In this document: positions 35,317 through 46,950 of the stretch, piece by piece
Position numbering within the stretch: the first letter of the stretch is position 1
How the letters are laid out: the number at the start of each line of letters is the position of its first letter
NCBI GenBank assembly: GCA_023259675.1
Contig: JALRGT010000001.1
Coordinates: forward strand, 186,001-250,000
Direction: 5' to 3'
DNA length: 64,000 bases
From: Flavobacterium sp.
GTDB lineage: Bacteria; Bacteroidota; Bacteroidia; Flavobacteriales; Flavobacteriaceae
Program-made: the position numbers and the translations under genes
The notes under the pieces: generated by a model
Database searches by the model: none
What the model saw: the letters and a program-made list of their open reading frames with translations, nothing else
Told to the model about the DNA's origin: nothing

Positions 35317-35723
35317 TTAAAAATATTGTAAACTATAATCCTGTTATTATTATAATTGATATATAATTGCTTTCTATTGCCTTGTTTTTTTCTGGTAATT
35401 ATAGACAAAGTACAACCATCTCCGTTATTGTCTTTACAGGTAAAAGTATGTACTATGTCGGTATCATTCTCTTCTTTGGCTTGATAAACCACTATTTCAT
35501 ACAATTGAATTACTTGAGAATAGACTACAATTCTGTTTTTATCGGTATCCAACGAAACTAATATATTAACTAGATCCAAATCGGACCATTTACCCCATTT
35601 TCCGTTTTCCTTTTTTTCTAAGACACTAACCCCAGAAGTTTTAAATCTGTACTTCTGTCCATATGATTGTTGTATTCCCAGTCCAAGAAAAAACAATAAT
35701 GCAATAAATTTAGTTTTGTCCAT
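35310..35723 (-). CDS. Small exported protein of unknown function
   Basis: 137 aa, signal peptide MDKTKFIALLFFLGLGIQQSYG. The mature part is beta-rich with a CKDNNGDGC segment, a Ca-loop-like Asp/Asn cluster bracketed by two cysteines. No family recognised. Its stop codon is embedded in the 35261-35316 hairpin. It follows the nitronate monooxygenase gene by 13 bp on the same strand and is probably co-transcribed. Confidence 0.7.
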   Translation of the reverse strand: MDKTKFIALLFFLGLGIQQSYGQKYRFKTSGVSVLEKKENGKWGKWSDLDLVNILVSLDTDKNRIVVYSQVIQLYEIVVYQAKEENDTDIVHTFTCKDNNGDGCTLSIITRKKQGNRKQLYINYNNNRIIVYNIFNV

Positions 35724-35736
35724 TATCTATAAAAAA

Positions 35737-36681
35737 TTAAAAGTCAAATTTTGTTACTTCTTTTTTAGCTAAATTATAATCGGCAATCATATCAGAAATA
35801 ATTTCCTCTGCCGACTTCAAATCATGAATCAATCCCGCTATCTGACCGATTTCTAATTCTCCTTCCTCTAAATCTCCTTCAAACATACCTCTTTTTGCGC
35901 GAGCTCTACCCAATAATTTTATCAAATCTTCTTTTGGCGCGCATTTTTCGTACAAATACTGAATATCCTGATAAAATTTATTTTTAATTAATCGAACCGG
36001 TGTTAGTTCTTTCAATGTCAATTGGGTATCCCCTTCCTTGCAATCCACAATACTTCTTTTGAAATTTTCATGTGCCGATGATTCTATTGAAGCGGCAAAA
36101 CGACTGCCCACTTGTACACCATCTGCTCCTAAAACCATTGCAGCCAACATTCCACGTCCAGTGGCAATTCCACCTGCCGCAATTAATGGGATTTCAATTA
36201 ATTCTTTTACCATTGGCAACAAAGTAAACGTGGTCGTTTCCTCCCTTCCATTATGTCCTCCTGCTTCAAAACCTTCGGCGACGATCGCATCTACACCTGC
36301 TTGTTGTGCTTTTAAAGCAAATTTCACGCTACTTACTACATGCACCACTGTAATGCCGTTTGCTTTCAAATAAGGGGTCCATATTTTTGGATTACCTGCC
36401 GAAGTAAAAACAATCTTAACCCCTTCCTCGACAATAATTTTTAATATTTCTTCAATATCGGGATATAACATGGGAACATTTACACCAAAGGGCTTTGAAG
36501 TAGCATTTTTACATTTTTGAATATGCTCCCTTAATACTTCTGGATACATCGAACCTGCCCCAATCAAACCCAATCCACCCGCATTACTTACTGCACTTGC
36601 CAATTTATAACCACTCACCCAAACCATACCTGCTTGTATAATAGGATATTTGATTTTAAAAAGGGTTGTGATTGAATTCAT
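35737..36681 (-). CDS. Nitronate monooxygenase / enoyl-ACP reductase II-like flavoprotein
   Basis: 314 aa FMN-dependent TIM barrel. Starts with PIIQAGMVWVSGYKLASAVSNAGGLGLIG, then FGVNVPM, EGFEAGGHNG (about 138-147) with the family His, and the FMN-phosphate loops AAGGIATGRGM and GADGVQVGSRF. Oxidises alkyl nitronates in characterised members; FabK-type enoyl reductase is the main alternative. 17 bp downstream of the subtilase gene. Confidence 0.88.
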   Translation of the reverse strand: MNSITTLFKIKYPIIQAGMVWVSGYKLASAVSNAGGLGLIGAGSMYPEVLREHIQKCKNATSKPFGVNVPMLYPDIEEILKIIVEEGVKIVFTSAGNPKIWTPYLKANGITVVHVVSSVKFALKAQQAGVDAIVAEGFEAGGHNGREETTTFTLLPMVKELIEIPLIAAGGIATGRGMLAAMVLGADGVQVGSRFAASIESSAHENFKRSIVDCKEGDTQLTLKELTPVRLIKNKFYQDIQYLYEKCAPKEDLIKLLGRARAKRGMFEGDLEEGELEIGQIAGLIHDLKSAEEIISDMIADYNLAKKEVTKFDF

Positions 36682-36697
36682 AAGGTAATAATTGGTA

Positions 36698-38311
36698 TTA
36701 ATTTTTAATTATTTTACCTGTTTTAGAAAAGGTATCTGAACTGATTTTATAAAAATAAACCCCATTACTTAAAGATTCCAAAGAAAAAGATTCTAATTGC
36801 TTCGAAATGTTTTGCTCCAAAACTTTCTTGCCAATAACAGAATACAAGACTACTTTACCATTATTAAAATTTTCCGGAAAAGAAATAGAGACCGTATTTA
36901 TAGTTGGATTAGGATAAGCTACAAAATAATCAGTTGGACTATCTTCCATCAATAATCCATTGGCCAAAGCCAAACTAAAATCTGGAATTCCATATCCGTA
37001 TAAATTATCTGGCTCAATATGTTTATCAGCTGACTGGAGGACAAGTTGTCGGATTTCTTCATTGGTCCTATCTGGGAGTGCTTGCCACAAACAAGCTATC
37101 ATACCTGCGGTTATTGGAGAGGAAAAAGAAGTACCATTTCCCGTAATGATGTTGCCATTTTGATCTGATAAAAAGGCAGATACTCCCTGAGCCATGACGT
37201 CTGGTTTTATACGCCCATCAAATGAAGGCCCTATAGAACTAAAATTGGCTTTAGTTTCATTGGAAGCGACTGCGCCAACCGCAATCACCGATTGGGCATC
37301 AGCAGGTCCTCCAATATGGGGTTCAGATGTACCACCTTCATTTCCAGCTGCAGCAACCACAATCATCCCTCTACTAAAAGCAATTTCAGCACCTTTAGAA
37401 ATTATTGCTGTCGTTCCATTCATATCGCTATAAGTATGGCTATAATTTGGATTATCATATTCAAAATAACCTAAAGAAGTCTGAATTATATCTACACCTA
37501 AACTATCAGCTTTTTCGGCTGCTTCTACCCAAAGGGATTCTTCTATAGGATTTTCTGAGTTATCATCTTCAGTAATAAATAAATAAAACGAAGCGTCAGG
37601 TGCAGTTCCCACTAATTTATCTTCTTGGTAACCTGCAATACAAGACAAAACTGAAGTTCCATGAGAATCTAATGTGTAAAAATCAGGACTTCTTGAAACA
37701 AAATCATATCCTCCTAAAATTTGGTTATTATCTCGTAGTCTTTGAAAAGGTTGTGTCGTATTGACTCCTGGAAAACCGGCATCCATGATTGCTATCACTT
37801 TTCCCGAGCCGGTAAAATTTTGTTGATGCAGCGCATCGCCATTCAACATTTTAATTTGATTTTCCGAAGTTCCATAAGCAAATTCGACTTTCGCTTTCTT
37901 AATTTTACTTGGTCTTTTTGCTTTAAATAACTTTGCTGTTTTACCTGATAGATTCAAAGACTTATTGGCAAAATCAATTTTATCTACAAAGCTAAGTTGT
38001 TTTAGCGCATTGATATTCGCTTGTGATCCACGAATATGCAGTGCGTTGAGCCATTTAGATTTGGCCTTAACTGTAATACCTAAACTACCTTTTATTTGAT
38101 TAATATAAGTGGGATTTATGGGAATGTCCTTAAAATCTAAAGCAATATGTTGGTTGGTTCTTCGGTCTAATGCTCTTTGAGAAAGCATTTGCAATGGGGA
38201 GCCATAATACGTTTCTGCATTGGATTTGGCATTAAAATATACCCAAGCATCTTCTTGAGAAAAAGCGATTTTCGTACACAACAAAAAAAATAAAAGGGCA
38301 TACTTTTTCAT
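36698..38311 (-). CDS. Secreted subtilisin-family (S8) protease with type IX secretion tail
   Basis: 537 aa. Signal peptide (MKKYALLFFLLCTKIAFS), an inhibitor-like propeptide (about 20-145), then the S8 domain with Asp177 (AIMDAGFPG), His217 (DSHGTSVLS), the oxyanion Asn in AAAGNEGG and Ser395 (GTSFSSP). C-terminal residues about 463-537 are a type A T9SS sorting domain: YPNPTINTVSI to GVYFYKIS and GKIIKN. Exported by the type IX system and either surface-bound or released. Confidence 0.95.
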   Translation of the reverse strand: MKKYALLFFLLCTKIAFSQEDAWVYFNAKSNAETYYGSPLQMLSQRALDRRTNQHIALDFKDIPINPTYINQIKGSLGITVKAKSKWLNALHIRGSQANINALKQLSFVDKIDFANKSLNLSGKTAKLFKAKRPSKIKKAKVEFAYGTSENQIKMLNGDALHQQNFTGSGKVIAIMDAGFPGVNTTQPFQRLRDNNQILGGYDFVSRSPDFYTLDSHGTSVLSCIAGYQEDKLVGTAPDASFYLFITEDDNSENPIEESLWVEAAEKADSLGVDIIQTSLGYFEYDNPNYSHTYSDMNGTTAIISKGAEIAFSRGMIVVAAAGNEGGTSEPHIGGPADAQSVIAVGAVASNETKANFSSIGPSFDGRIKPDVMAQGVSAFLSDQNGNIITGNGTSFSSPITAGMIACLWQALPDRTNEEIRQLVLQSADKHIEPDNLYGYGIPDFSLALANGLLMEDSPTDYFVAYPNPTINTVSISFPENFNNGKVVLYSVIGKKVLEQNISKQLESFSLESLSNGVYFYKISSDTFSKTGKIIKN

Positions 38312-38416
38312 ACGTAACTTTTAAATTTGGGGGAATAAAGTTATTACGAAGCAAGTTAAAAAAAACCAACTGAAAAAAACCTCCAAAATTGGAAATTTTG
38401 AAATAAAAGTATTTCG

Positions 38417-39604
38417 CTAAGAAATAACGCCTGAACCTATTAATTCATCGTTGGCATACCAAGCTACAAATTGCCCTTCGGTAATAGCCGACTGTGGCTC
38501 TTCGAAAGAAACATACATCCCATTTTCAAATTGGTGCAGTGTGGCTTTTTGCAATGGCTGTCTGTAACGAATTCTTGCCATAACTTCCATTTGCTCTCCA
38601 ACCGCTAAAGTCAAATCAGTTCGGATCCAATGCACTTCTGATTGTTCAATAAAAAGTGCTTTTCTAAACAATCCTGGGTGCTGGCTTGTTAAACCGGTAT
38701 AAATGGTATTCGTTTCTACATCGGTGGCAATAACAAACAAGGGATCAGTAGTACCACCAACATTTAGTCCTTTTCGTTGTCCAATTGTAAAATAATGAGC
38801 TCCCTGATGTTTACCCATAACTTTACCCATTTCTGGGGTATACTTGTTTTTACTGGCAATCAATGCCAATTCCTCTTCTTGAGATAAACCAGTTGGAATT
38901 GTTGTAGTATAGATTGGATCTTTTGCATCTATTTGAATAATCAAGCCTTCTTTGGGCTGTAGTTTCTGTTGTAAAAATTCGGGTAAACGCACTTTACCAA
39001 TAAAACATAATCCTTGAGAATCTTTCTTGTCAGCAGTAATCAACTCCATTTTAGCGGCAATTTCACGCACTTCTGGTTTGGTGATATCCCCAACAGGAAA
39101 TAAGGATTTTGCCAGTTGTTCTTGTGATAACTGACAAAGAAAATAGGACTGATCTTTGTTATTGTCGGCTCCGGCTTTTAATTGGTATACTGTTTTACCA
39201 TCCACTTCAATCTCACTTTTTTGACAATAGTGCCCTGTAGCCACAAAATCGGCTCCAAGACTCAACGCAATTTTCATGAAAACATCAAACTTGATTTCGC
39301 GATTGCAAAGCACATCCGGATTTGGAGTACGCCCTTTCTCATATTCGTTGAACATATAATCAACGATTTTCTCTTTGTACTCTTCACTCAAATCAACAGT
39401 TTGAAAAGGAATTCCCAATTTCTCTGCTACTAATAAAGCATCATTACTATCTTCCAACCATGGACAATCATTAGAAATGGTAACAGAATCATCATGCCAA
39501 TTCTTCATAAACAGACCAATCACTTCATATCCTTGCTCCTGCAATAAGTAAGCAGCAACACTTGAATCCACACCTCCAGAAAGTCCTACAACAACACGCT
39601 TCAT
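38417..39604 (-). CDS. mnmA: tRNA-specific 2-thiouridylase MnmA
   Basis: 395 aa. Installs the 2-thio group on U34 of Lys, Glu and Gln tRNAs with ATP and a persulfide. PP-loop [12 protein letters not shown] (about 7-18), nucleophile Cys in [12 protein letters not shown] (about 101) and the persulfide Cys in [10 protein letters not shown] (about 202). The C-terminal beta-barrel ends the protein. Length is as expected. Its leader carries a TAACTTTG box. Confidence 0.97.
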   Translation of the reverse strand: MKRVVVGLSGGVDSSVAAYLLQEQGYEVIGLFMKNWHDDSVTISNDCPWLEDSNDALLVAEKLGIPFQTVDLSEEYKEKIVDYMFNEYEKGRTPNPDVLCNREIKFDVFMKIALSLGADFVATGHYCQKSEIEVDGKTVYQLKAGADNNKDQSYFLCQLSQEQLAKSLFPVGDITKPEVREIAAKMELITADKKDSQGLCFIGKVRLPEFLQQKLQPKEGLIIQIDAKDPIYTTTIPTGLSQEEELALIASKNKYTPEMGKVMGKHQGAHYFTIGQRKGLNVGGTTDPLFVIATDVETNTIYTGLTSQHPGLFRKALFIEQSEVHWIRTDLTLAVGEQMEVMARIRYRQPLQKATLHQFENGMYVSFEEPQSAITEGQFVAWYANDELIGSGVIS

Positions 39605-39632
39605 TATATTTTATTTATTTAAAATAGGATTG

Positions 39633-39640
39633 CAAAGTTA
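39633..39640 (-). promoter_or_regulatory. -7 box of mnmA
   Basis: TAACTTTG on the minus strand, 28 bp upstream of the start, inside the 13-mer TTTGTAACTTTGC also found before pepD. Confidence 0.6.
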
Positions 39641-39679
39641 CAAAGTTTTATTTCAGTATTTATACCTAAAAAATTTCAA

Positions 39680-40390
39680 TTACTTTTTGGTATTAAAAGT
39701 GCTTCCGGCAGCACTCATATTTACCTCATTTATTTTATTTCCTTTTTCGAAAAACTGCCAAATCCCTGATTTTTTACCATTTATAAATTCTCCTTTAGAA
39801 ACCAAATTTCCCTCTGAATCTTTAAAAATAGCTAAGCCATCATATATATTGTTTTTATAAAATGATTCTTCAAGTACAGTACCGTTTTCGGCATATTTTT
39901 TATAAACTCCTTCTTTCAAATTATTTTTATAGGTTGTTTCTTCAGCTATTTTACCATTCGTAAAAAAAACAGTTCGAACCCCTTCTAACTTTCCTTTTTT
40001 ATAATTCTCAATGGTCATTATATCTTTTGATGCATGATGGTAATATTTCCATTGTCCTTCAAAAATCTTATTCACTACTTTTCCTTCACTCACCTTATTA
40101 TTGGCCTGATCATAAAATATAGTGTATGCGGAATTGTCTGCCGGGTTAAATTCTCTTGTTGCAATTACAGAACCCGCCTTCGTATCATCAAAAAATTTAA
40201 AAACACCTACTTCTTTCCCATGAGAAAAAGTGCCCTCATATCGAGGCTTTTTAGATTCTTGATAAAAACCTTTCCACAAACCGTCTTTTTGTCCCTTATC
40301 ATCTAGTTGATTCCAATTATTTTGAGCCTGCAGCGAAGCTACATTCAAAACAAATAATACAATACATCCTATTTTATATAATATGTTCAT
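39680..40390 (-). CDS. Exported MORN-repeat (YwqK-like) protein
   Basis: 236 aa, signal peptide MNILYKIGCIVLFVLNVASLQAQ. The mature part is a series of about nine MORN-type units (GLWKGFYQESKKPRYEGTFSHGKEVG, GVYKKYAENGTVLEESFYKNNIYDG, GIWQFFEKGNKINEVNM split by short loops). Same repeat family as the giant protein at 28116 but a compact version. Lies 84 bp upstream of mnmA's promoter side; function unknown. Confidence 0.8.
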   Translation of the reverse strand: MNILYKIGCIVLFVLNVASLQAQNNWNQLDDKGQKDGLWKGFYQESKKPRYEGTFSHGKEVGVFKFFDDTKAGSVIATREFNPADNSAYTIFYDQANNKVSEGKVVNKIFEGQWKYYHHASKDIMTIENYKKGKLEGVRTVFFTNGKIAEETTYKNNLKEGVYKKYAENGTVLEESFYKNNIYDGLAIFKDSEGNLVSKGEFINGKKSGIWQFFEKGNKINEVNMSAAGSTFNTKK

Positions 40391-40438
40391 GATTTAGTAT
40401 TTTAAAGATACGGAGTTATACAATTTTAAATTAAAACC

Positions 40439-40465
40439 AAAAAAATCCCGAATTATCGAGATTTT
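40439..40465 (-). terminator. Intrinsic terminator of yidC
   Basis: Minus strand AAAAATCTCGA-TAAT-TCGGGATTTTT, closed with one G-U pair and followed by a T run. Confidence 0.75.
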
Positions 40466-40474
40466 TCTAGGTTG

Positions 40475-42373
40475 TTATTTCTTTTTCTGTTGTGCTTTTA
40501 AAGCTTCTTGTTGTTCCATCACATCTTGCAATTTTTGTTGGAACTTACTTTTCTTTTTAGGTTCTTTCAATTTATTTTCTTGAATTTGAGCGTGAATTTT
40601 ATCGCTGTCTACAATATAATTTTTGATAACAAACATGATACCAATGGTAATTAAATTAGAAATCAAATTGTACAAACTCAATCCAGCACCATAACTATTG
40701 AAGAAAATCAACATCATTAAAGGCGAAATGTAAATCATCGCTTTCATCATTTTGGCCATATCCGGCATTCCTTCCTGTTGTGGCGCTGCCATTTGTTGGT
40801 CACCAGAAGTCATTTTCATATAAAAGAAAATCGCGATAGCTGCCAATATAGGAAACAAACTGATATGATCTCCATACAACGGAATTCGGAAAGGTAACTT
40901 TGCCACCTCATCAAATGAAGATAAATCATCTGCCCAAAGGAAGCTTTTTTGTCTTAACACAAAAGCAGATGGGAAAAACTGAAAGGAAGCATACATAAAA
41001 GGAAGCTGAATTAAAGCCGGTATACACCCTGCCATAGGATTTACCCCAGCTTTGTTGTATAATTTCATTGTTTCCTGTTGCTTCTTCATTGGGTCTTTTT
41101 TGAATTTTTCACCCAATTCCGTAATCTCCGGTCGCAATACTTTCATCTTGGCCTGAGACAAAAATGATTTATAAGTGATAGGAGACATGGCAATTTTTAT
41201 CATTACCGTAAAAATGATAATAGCAATTCCATAAGCAATATAAGAACTTAAAAAGCCAAACAAAGGAATAAAAATCCATTTGTTAATCCATCCAAAAATT
41301 CCCCAACCTAATGGGATAATTTTTTCTAAATTCTTATCATAAGATTTTAATGTTTTATAATCCGATGGCCCAAAATACCAGCTCATTTTATAATCTATCT
41401 CTCCACTACGAAACGCCAAAGGTAGATTGGCTTTAAATTGTTTTGTGAAAGTGGTATCCACATCTTCATTGTGAACTAAATTTTCAGAAACCAAGTCCCC
41501 CTTTTCAAAAGGAGTATCTGTCAACAAAATGGTAGAGAAAAAATGTTGTTTAAAAGCAATAAAATTTACTTTATCCGGATTTTCTTCTTTGTGATCTCCT
41601 TGCCCTACATAATCTGTTTTTGTACCATCATGTTCGAAATAAATTTCTGCATAGCGATTTTCATACGAAATACTTCTTTCATTTCTATATGTTTTTAAAC
41701 TCCACGCCAAATCTAATGGTTTTGCAGTATTCAAAACTTTACTCAACCCTTGAGAACGAAGATCAAAACCAACCATATAATCGCTTGGTTTCAAAACATA
41801 TTTATACTCTAAATATTCATTGGCACCCGCTTTCAATTTCATAGATAAAACTTGATCTTCACCTACTTTAGTTAAAGTTGGTTCAAAATACAAATCCTTC
41901 GTATTTAATGTACGATTATCATTGGTAAGAAGCTGAATATTTAAATTGGCATTATTGTCTTTTATCAATTCTACCAATTGACCAGACCCTTTCTTGAACT
42001 TTTCAAATTTTTTCAGAATAGCTTCTGCGACAAAACCTCCTTTATTGGCAATTTTAAGTTTTACCAAATCATTTTCGATTGTGGTAAACGATTCTTTTGC
42101 TGAAGGAAGTGTGGCTGAATAAGCAAAATCTCCTAACTTTTTTTGTAATTGGGCTAATTGCAAGGAATCACCTGTCGCAATGGCTTCTGGAGCTGAAATG
42201 GTTTTAGTCGCCACTTCACTGGATTTAGCTTCTTTACTTACTAATTCCTTTTTTGTTTTTTCAGCTGCTACCTCTGCTTCCGAAGGTTTGTTTTGGTACA
42301 TTATCCAAAGTAATATTCCGAATATAAGCACAAAACCAATTAACGAATTAGGATCAAATTTTTTTTCTTCCAT
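40475..42373 (-). CDS. yidC: Membrane protein insertase YidC
   Basis: 632 aa, Gram-negative type. First helix at about 10-24 (LIGFVLIFGILLWIMY), large periplasmic beta-domain (about 60-355), then the five-helix insertase core starting near 365 (GWINKWIFIPLFGFLSSYI) with the conserved KMKVLRPEITELGEKFK loop and AGVNPMAGCIPALIQLPFM. A Lys-rich C-terminal tail (KKSKFQQKLQDV...) may contact the ribosome. Sits immediately downstream of pyrG, the common order in Flavobacteria. Confidence 0.97.
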   Translation of the reverse strand: MEEKKFDPNSLIGFVLIFGILLWIMYQNKPSEAEVAAEKTKKELVSKEAKSSEVATKTISAPEAIATGDSLQLAQLQKKLGDFAYSATLPSAKESFTTIENDLVKLKIANKGGFVAEAILKKFEKFKKGSGQLVELIKDNNANLNIQLLTNDNRTLNTKDLYFEPTLTKVGEDQVLSMKLKAGANEYLEYKYVLKPSDYMVGFDLRSQGLSKVLNTAKPLDLAWSLKTYRNERSISYENRYAEIYFEHDGTKTDYVGQGDHKEENPDKVNFIAFKQHFFSTILLTDTPFEKGDLVSENLVHNEDVDTTFTKQFKANLPLAFRSGEIDYKMSWYFGPSDYKTLKSYDKNLEKIIPLGWGIFGWINKWIFIPLFGFLSSYIAYGIAIIIFTVMIKIAMSPITYKSFLSQAKMKVLRPEITELGEKFKKDPMKKQQETMKLYNKAGVNPMAGCIPALIQLPFMYASFQFFPSAFVLRQKSFLWADDLSSFDEVAKLPFRIPLYGDHISLFPILAAIAIFFYMKMTSGDQQMAAPQQEGMPDMAKMMKAMIYISPLMMLIFFNSYGAGLSLYNLISNLITIGIMFVIKNYIVDSDKIHAQIQENKLKEPKKKSKFQQKLQDVMEQQEALKAQQKKK

Positions 42374-42438
42374 TATATTTAATAAAATTTACTATAAGTT
42401 CTTTGTTTCTGTTATTTAATATTCAAACAAAAACAAAA

Positions 42439-44121
<1,683 letters not shown>

Positions 44122-44189
44122 TTACACTAATATAAAAATGAGATAATTTTGAAATTTGACAATTGTTTAACGTCAGAATTTAAACAAAC

Positions 44190-44224
44190 AAAACGGCATT
44201 ATTTTAAGAAATTAATGCCGTTTT
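44190..44224 (-). terminator. Terminator overlapping a coding end
   Basis: AAAACGGCATT and AATGCCGTTTT (11 bp each) pair. The 5' arm on the minus strand encodes the last residues (KRH) and stop of the DUF3820 gene. Confidence 0.75.
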
Positions 44225-44445
44225 GGATATCTTTTTTTAATATTTCGTATCAATTCTTCCAGTCCATTCAATTTTAATTCATAGACCAATTGCAATTGCT
44301 GTCCCAATTCTCCGTTTGGAAACCCTTTATTATGATACCAAACCACATAATATTCCGGTAATTCAATCAAGAATCTACCTTCATATTTACCGAAAGGCAT
44401 TTTGGTATGTGCCAACTTAATTAATTGTTCTTGATTTTTATCCAT
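44212..44445 (-). CDS. DUF3820 family small protein
   Basis: 77 aa, no signal. The family pattern MPFGKYEGRFLIELPEYYVVWYHNKGFPNGELGQQL is complete. Members are small predicted nucleic-acid-related proteins. Its final codons double as an arm of the terminator at 44190-44224. It is separated from the upstream osmC-like gene by another hairpin. Confidence 0.88.
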   Translation of the reverse strand: MDKNQEQLIKLAHTKMPFGKYEGRFLIELPEYYVVWYHNKGFPNGELGQQLQLVYELKLNGLEELIRNIKKRYPKRH

Positions 44446-44463
44446 TTATTTTAAAAAAAGAAA

Positions 44464-44513
44464 CAAGATTCAAGAAGTAAGTTATTTTCACATATTCTAC
44501 TTCTTGAACCTTG
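44464..44513 (-). terminator. 16-bp stem terminator of the osmC-like gene
   Basis: Minus strand CAAGGTTCAAGAAGTA...TACTTCTTGAATCTTG, then a T run. The only irregular pair is G-U in the minus-strand RNA but A-C in the plus-strand RNA, showing that the minus transcript is the functional one. Confidence 0.75.
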
Positions 44514-44529
44514 CTTCACTATTCTTTCT

Positions 44530-44931
44530 TTATTTCCAGTTAAAAGTAATTCGTTTTTCAATTTCAACATTTAGACTCAAAAAAACTGGACAAGTCATCG
44601 CCGTTCTTTCTAAAATGGTTTTATTTTTTTGATCTGTCACCGCATTCATATAAAACACAATTTCAATGGTACCAATTCTTCTTGGCTCTGCATTCATAAT
44701 TTTAGTCACTTCTGCAGTTGAACCTTGTAAATCAACATTTAAATCTCTTGCTTTAATCCCCATCACAGTCATCATACAACTGGCCAAAGCATTGGCAACG
44801 GTATCCGTTGGAGAAAAAGCTTCCCCTTTTCCGTTATTATCCAACGGAGCATCTGAAATAATTTCTTTTCCCGATTGCAAATGAATCGACGAGGTTCTTA
44901 AATCCCCTAGATAAGTTACTTTTGAAGTCAT
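44530..44931 (-). CDS. OsmC/Ohr family peroxiredoxin-like protein
   Basis: 133 aa. OsmC fold with the two conserved cysteines in ALASCMMTVMG (about 51) and MTCPVFLSLN (about 114), expected for thiol-dependent hydroperoxide reduction. Arg near the N-terminus may complete the site. Starts within TAATG, sharing one base with the stop of the LysM gene: translationally coupled. Confidence 0.9.
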   Translation of the reverse strand: MTSKVTYLGDLRTSSIHLQSGKEIISDAPLDNNGKGEAFSPTDTVANALASCMMTVMGIKARDLNVDLQGSTAEVTKIMNAEPRRIGTIEIVFYMNAVTDQKNKTILERTAMTCPVFLSLNVEIEKRITFNWK

Positions 44932-46850
44932 TAATTTGCTTCTTTTATAGTTAAATCGGTATCATAATATAAAATAAACACTCCTTTATTTGCATACCTA
45001 CCCGCTTCTTTTTGATAGTACTCAAACTTATTATCTACCTGAACAGTAGCTACAGAATTTATAGATTGCTCAAAACCTACATTTTGCGCCAAACGCATCA
45101 TTGTATCAAAAGTCACATCAAAACCACGAGTTGCAAAGTCACTTGGAGTAATCATATTTTTTTTGCGATATTCTCTTTCAAAAATTTGAGCTTCTGGAGA
45201 TTCATTTACTCTGTTCACTGAAGGATACATCAATTTTAATTTCACTAAATTCAAAAAATTAATTTCATCGGTATCCAAAGTAGCATTCGGTTCCAAAATA
45301 ACTAACTGAACCTGATAATCAGACATAACACCCAACAAAGTCGTTATTGTTGACTTTACCATCCAAGTATTCGCGGTTTCCATTACCACATAATTCATCT
45401 TATTAGGAACCAACAAACTCCTGATACCTTCTGCAGAAACAGCCCCAGTTTCGGTAAGTGCCGCAAATCGTACCCCTATTTGATTTTCTTTAATATATTT
45501 TATAACAGATTCTTTTTTCTTATCCACTACCGCAATAATATTCCCTTTTTTGCCCCTCATATAATCGAACATCGCATTTTTCAATGCTTCACTGGTTGGC
45601 ACTGATTGGTACAAATTCGGAATTGGATTACCTAAATCTTTAGATAAAGGTGAAATCACCGGAATTGAATCTGCCGCCAACAGTTGAGCAGTAGACTCCG
45701 CATTATTTTGATAAAAGGGCCCTATAACAGCATTTGCACTTCTTAGACGATAATTATTAATAATAGTTGGTACATTTGAACTGTATTTTGTTTCCTGAGA
45801 ATCATAAATAGCCACATCAACAGGAAGATTCAAGGCTCTAGCAGAGTCGATTGCCACCAAAGCACCTGAATAAAAATCTAAAGTCATATTTAAAAACTTA
45901 TCCTTTTTCAAGCGGGTATCTATTGAATTTACCGTATCGGATTCAATTTTAGCCATATTGAAAGGCAATAGTAAAACCATTTTTTTACGATTTCCATCAC
46001 TGTTATTGGACAAAATTGAATATTCTTTTTTCGCTACATTCGGAGGCGTAATTGTTGAAGGAACTTTCAGTATCATTCCGATTTCAACCCCATTTTTAAG
46101 TGCTGGATTTAGTAAAACAAATTCTTCCTGACTCATTCCGAAGCGATGAGACAAACTATAAAGCGTTTCTTTGGGCTGTACTTCATAATTTATATATAAT
46201 TTTTCACTCGATACTTTTGCAGGATTTGAATTCAATACCACTTGCTGAATTACTTTGGGCTCATTCCCTTTAATCAACAATTTAAAACCAATAGGCAAAT
46301 TAGCTATGATATCCGGATTTTTCTTCTCCAATTCTTGAATGGTAATTCCGTACTGTTTAGCAATTGAATATTTTGTTTCTTTAGGGAGCACCTCATGATA
46401 CACCGCTTTTTCAACCACCAAAGCAGCCTTTTTGGCACTTTCCTTTGTAGGAATAACTAAAATTTGCCCGATTTGTAAACCTTCCTTTTCAAGACTTGGA
46501 TTGGCTTTCTTTAAGTCTTCATCCGAAACACCGTATTTCTTTTCAATACCGTATAATGTTTCTTTAGCTAAAACCTTATGCGTATTGAGTTTCAAAACTG
46601 TCTTAGTATTTACAGCTTTAATTCTGTTTTCGGACTTACCTGGAATTAATAGAACCCCATTCGGTTTTAAACCACTCTGAGCGTCCGGATTCAATTGATA
46701 AATATCAAAAGGAGTAACTTTATATTTTCGTGCAATTTGATTTATGGTTTCCCCTTTTTCTATTGTATGTGTTATCGTCTTTTCTTGCGAAGAAACGGTA
46801 GTACTAAAAAAAACACTAAGAATGCAAATTGTAAAAAAATACTTCATCAT
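44931..46850 (-). CDS. Exported LysM-repeat protein fused to a periplasmic-binding-protein (PBP1) domain
   Basis: 639 aa, signal peptide MMKYFFTICILSVFFSTTVSS. Four LysM domains follow (each with HxVxxKETxYxIxKKYG-type starts at about 26, 89, 150 and 222), which bind peptidoglycan. Then a type I periplasmic ligand-binding domain runs from about 290 to the end (KMVLLLPFNMAKI, ANAVIGPFYQNNAE, FATRGFDVTFDTMMR). The layout suggests a wall-tethered sensor or a LpoA-like regulator of wall enzymes. Lies between guaA and the osmC-like gene. Confidence 0.9.
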   Translation of the reverse strand: MMKYFFTICILSVFFSTTVSSQEKTITHTIEKGETINQIARKYKVTPFDIYQLNPDAQSGLKPNGVLLIPGKSENRIKAVNTKTVLKLNTHKVLAKETLYGIEKKYGVSDEDLKKANPSLEKEGLQIGQILVIPTKESAKKAALVVEKAVYHEVLPKETKYSIAKQYGITIQELEKKNPDIIANLPIGFKLLIKGNEPKVIQQVVLNSNPAKVSSEKLYINYEVQPKETLYSLSHRFGMSQEEFVLLNPALKNGVEIGMILKVPSTITPPNVAKKEYSILSNNSDGNRKKMVLLLPFNMAKIESDTVNSIDTRLKKDKFLNMTLDFYSGALVAIDSARALNLPVDVAIYDSQETKYSSNVPTIINNYRLRSANAVIGPFYQNNAESTAQLLAADSIPVISPLSKDLGNPIPNLYQSVPTSEALKNAMFDYMRGKKGNIIAVVDKKKESVIKYIKENQIGVRFAALTETGAVSAEGIRSLLVPNKMNYVVMETANTWMVKSTITTLLGVMSDYQVQLVILEPNATLDTDEINFLNLVKLKLMYPSVNRVNESPEAQIFEREYRKKNMITPSDFATRGFDVTFDTMMRLAQNVGFEQSINSVATVQVDNKFEYYQKEAGRYANKGVFILYYDTDLTIKEAN

Positions 46851-46887
46851 ATATATTTTAAAAAAATTATCCCACCAAAGATAATAA

Positions 46888-46921
46888 ACGGTATCAAATT
46901 TTATTCCAAATCTGATACCGT
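46888..46921 (-). terminator. Terminator of guaA
   Basis: ACGGTATCA and TGATACCGT pair, extended by AT pairs, then TTTATT on the minus strand; 30 bp after the guaA stop. Confidence 0.75.
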
Positions 46922-46950
46922 CTACTAAAGAACACTAGTTTATCTAATGC

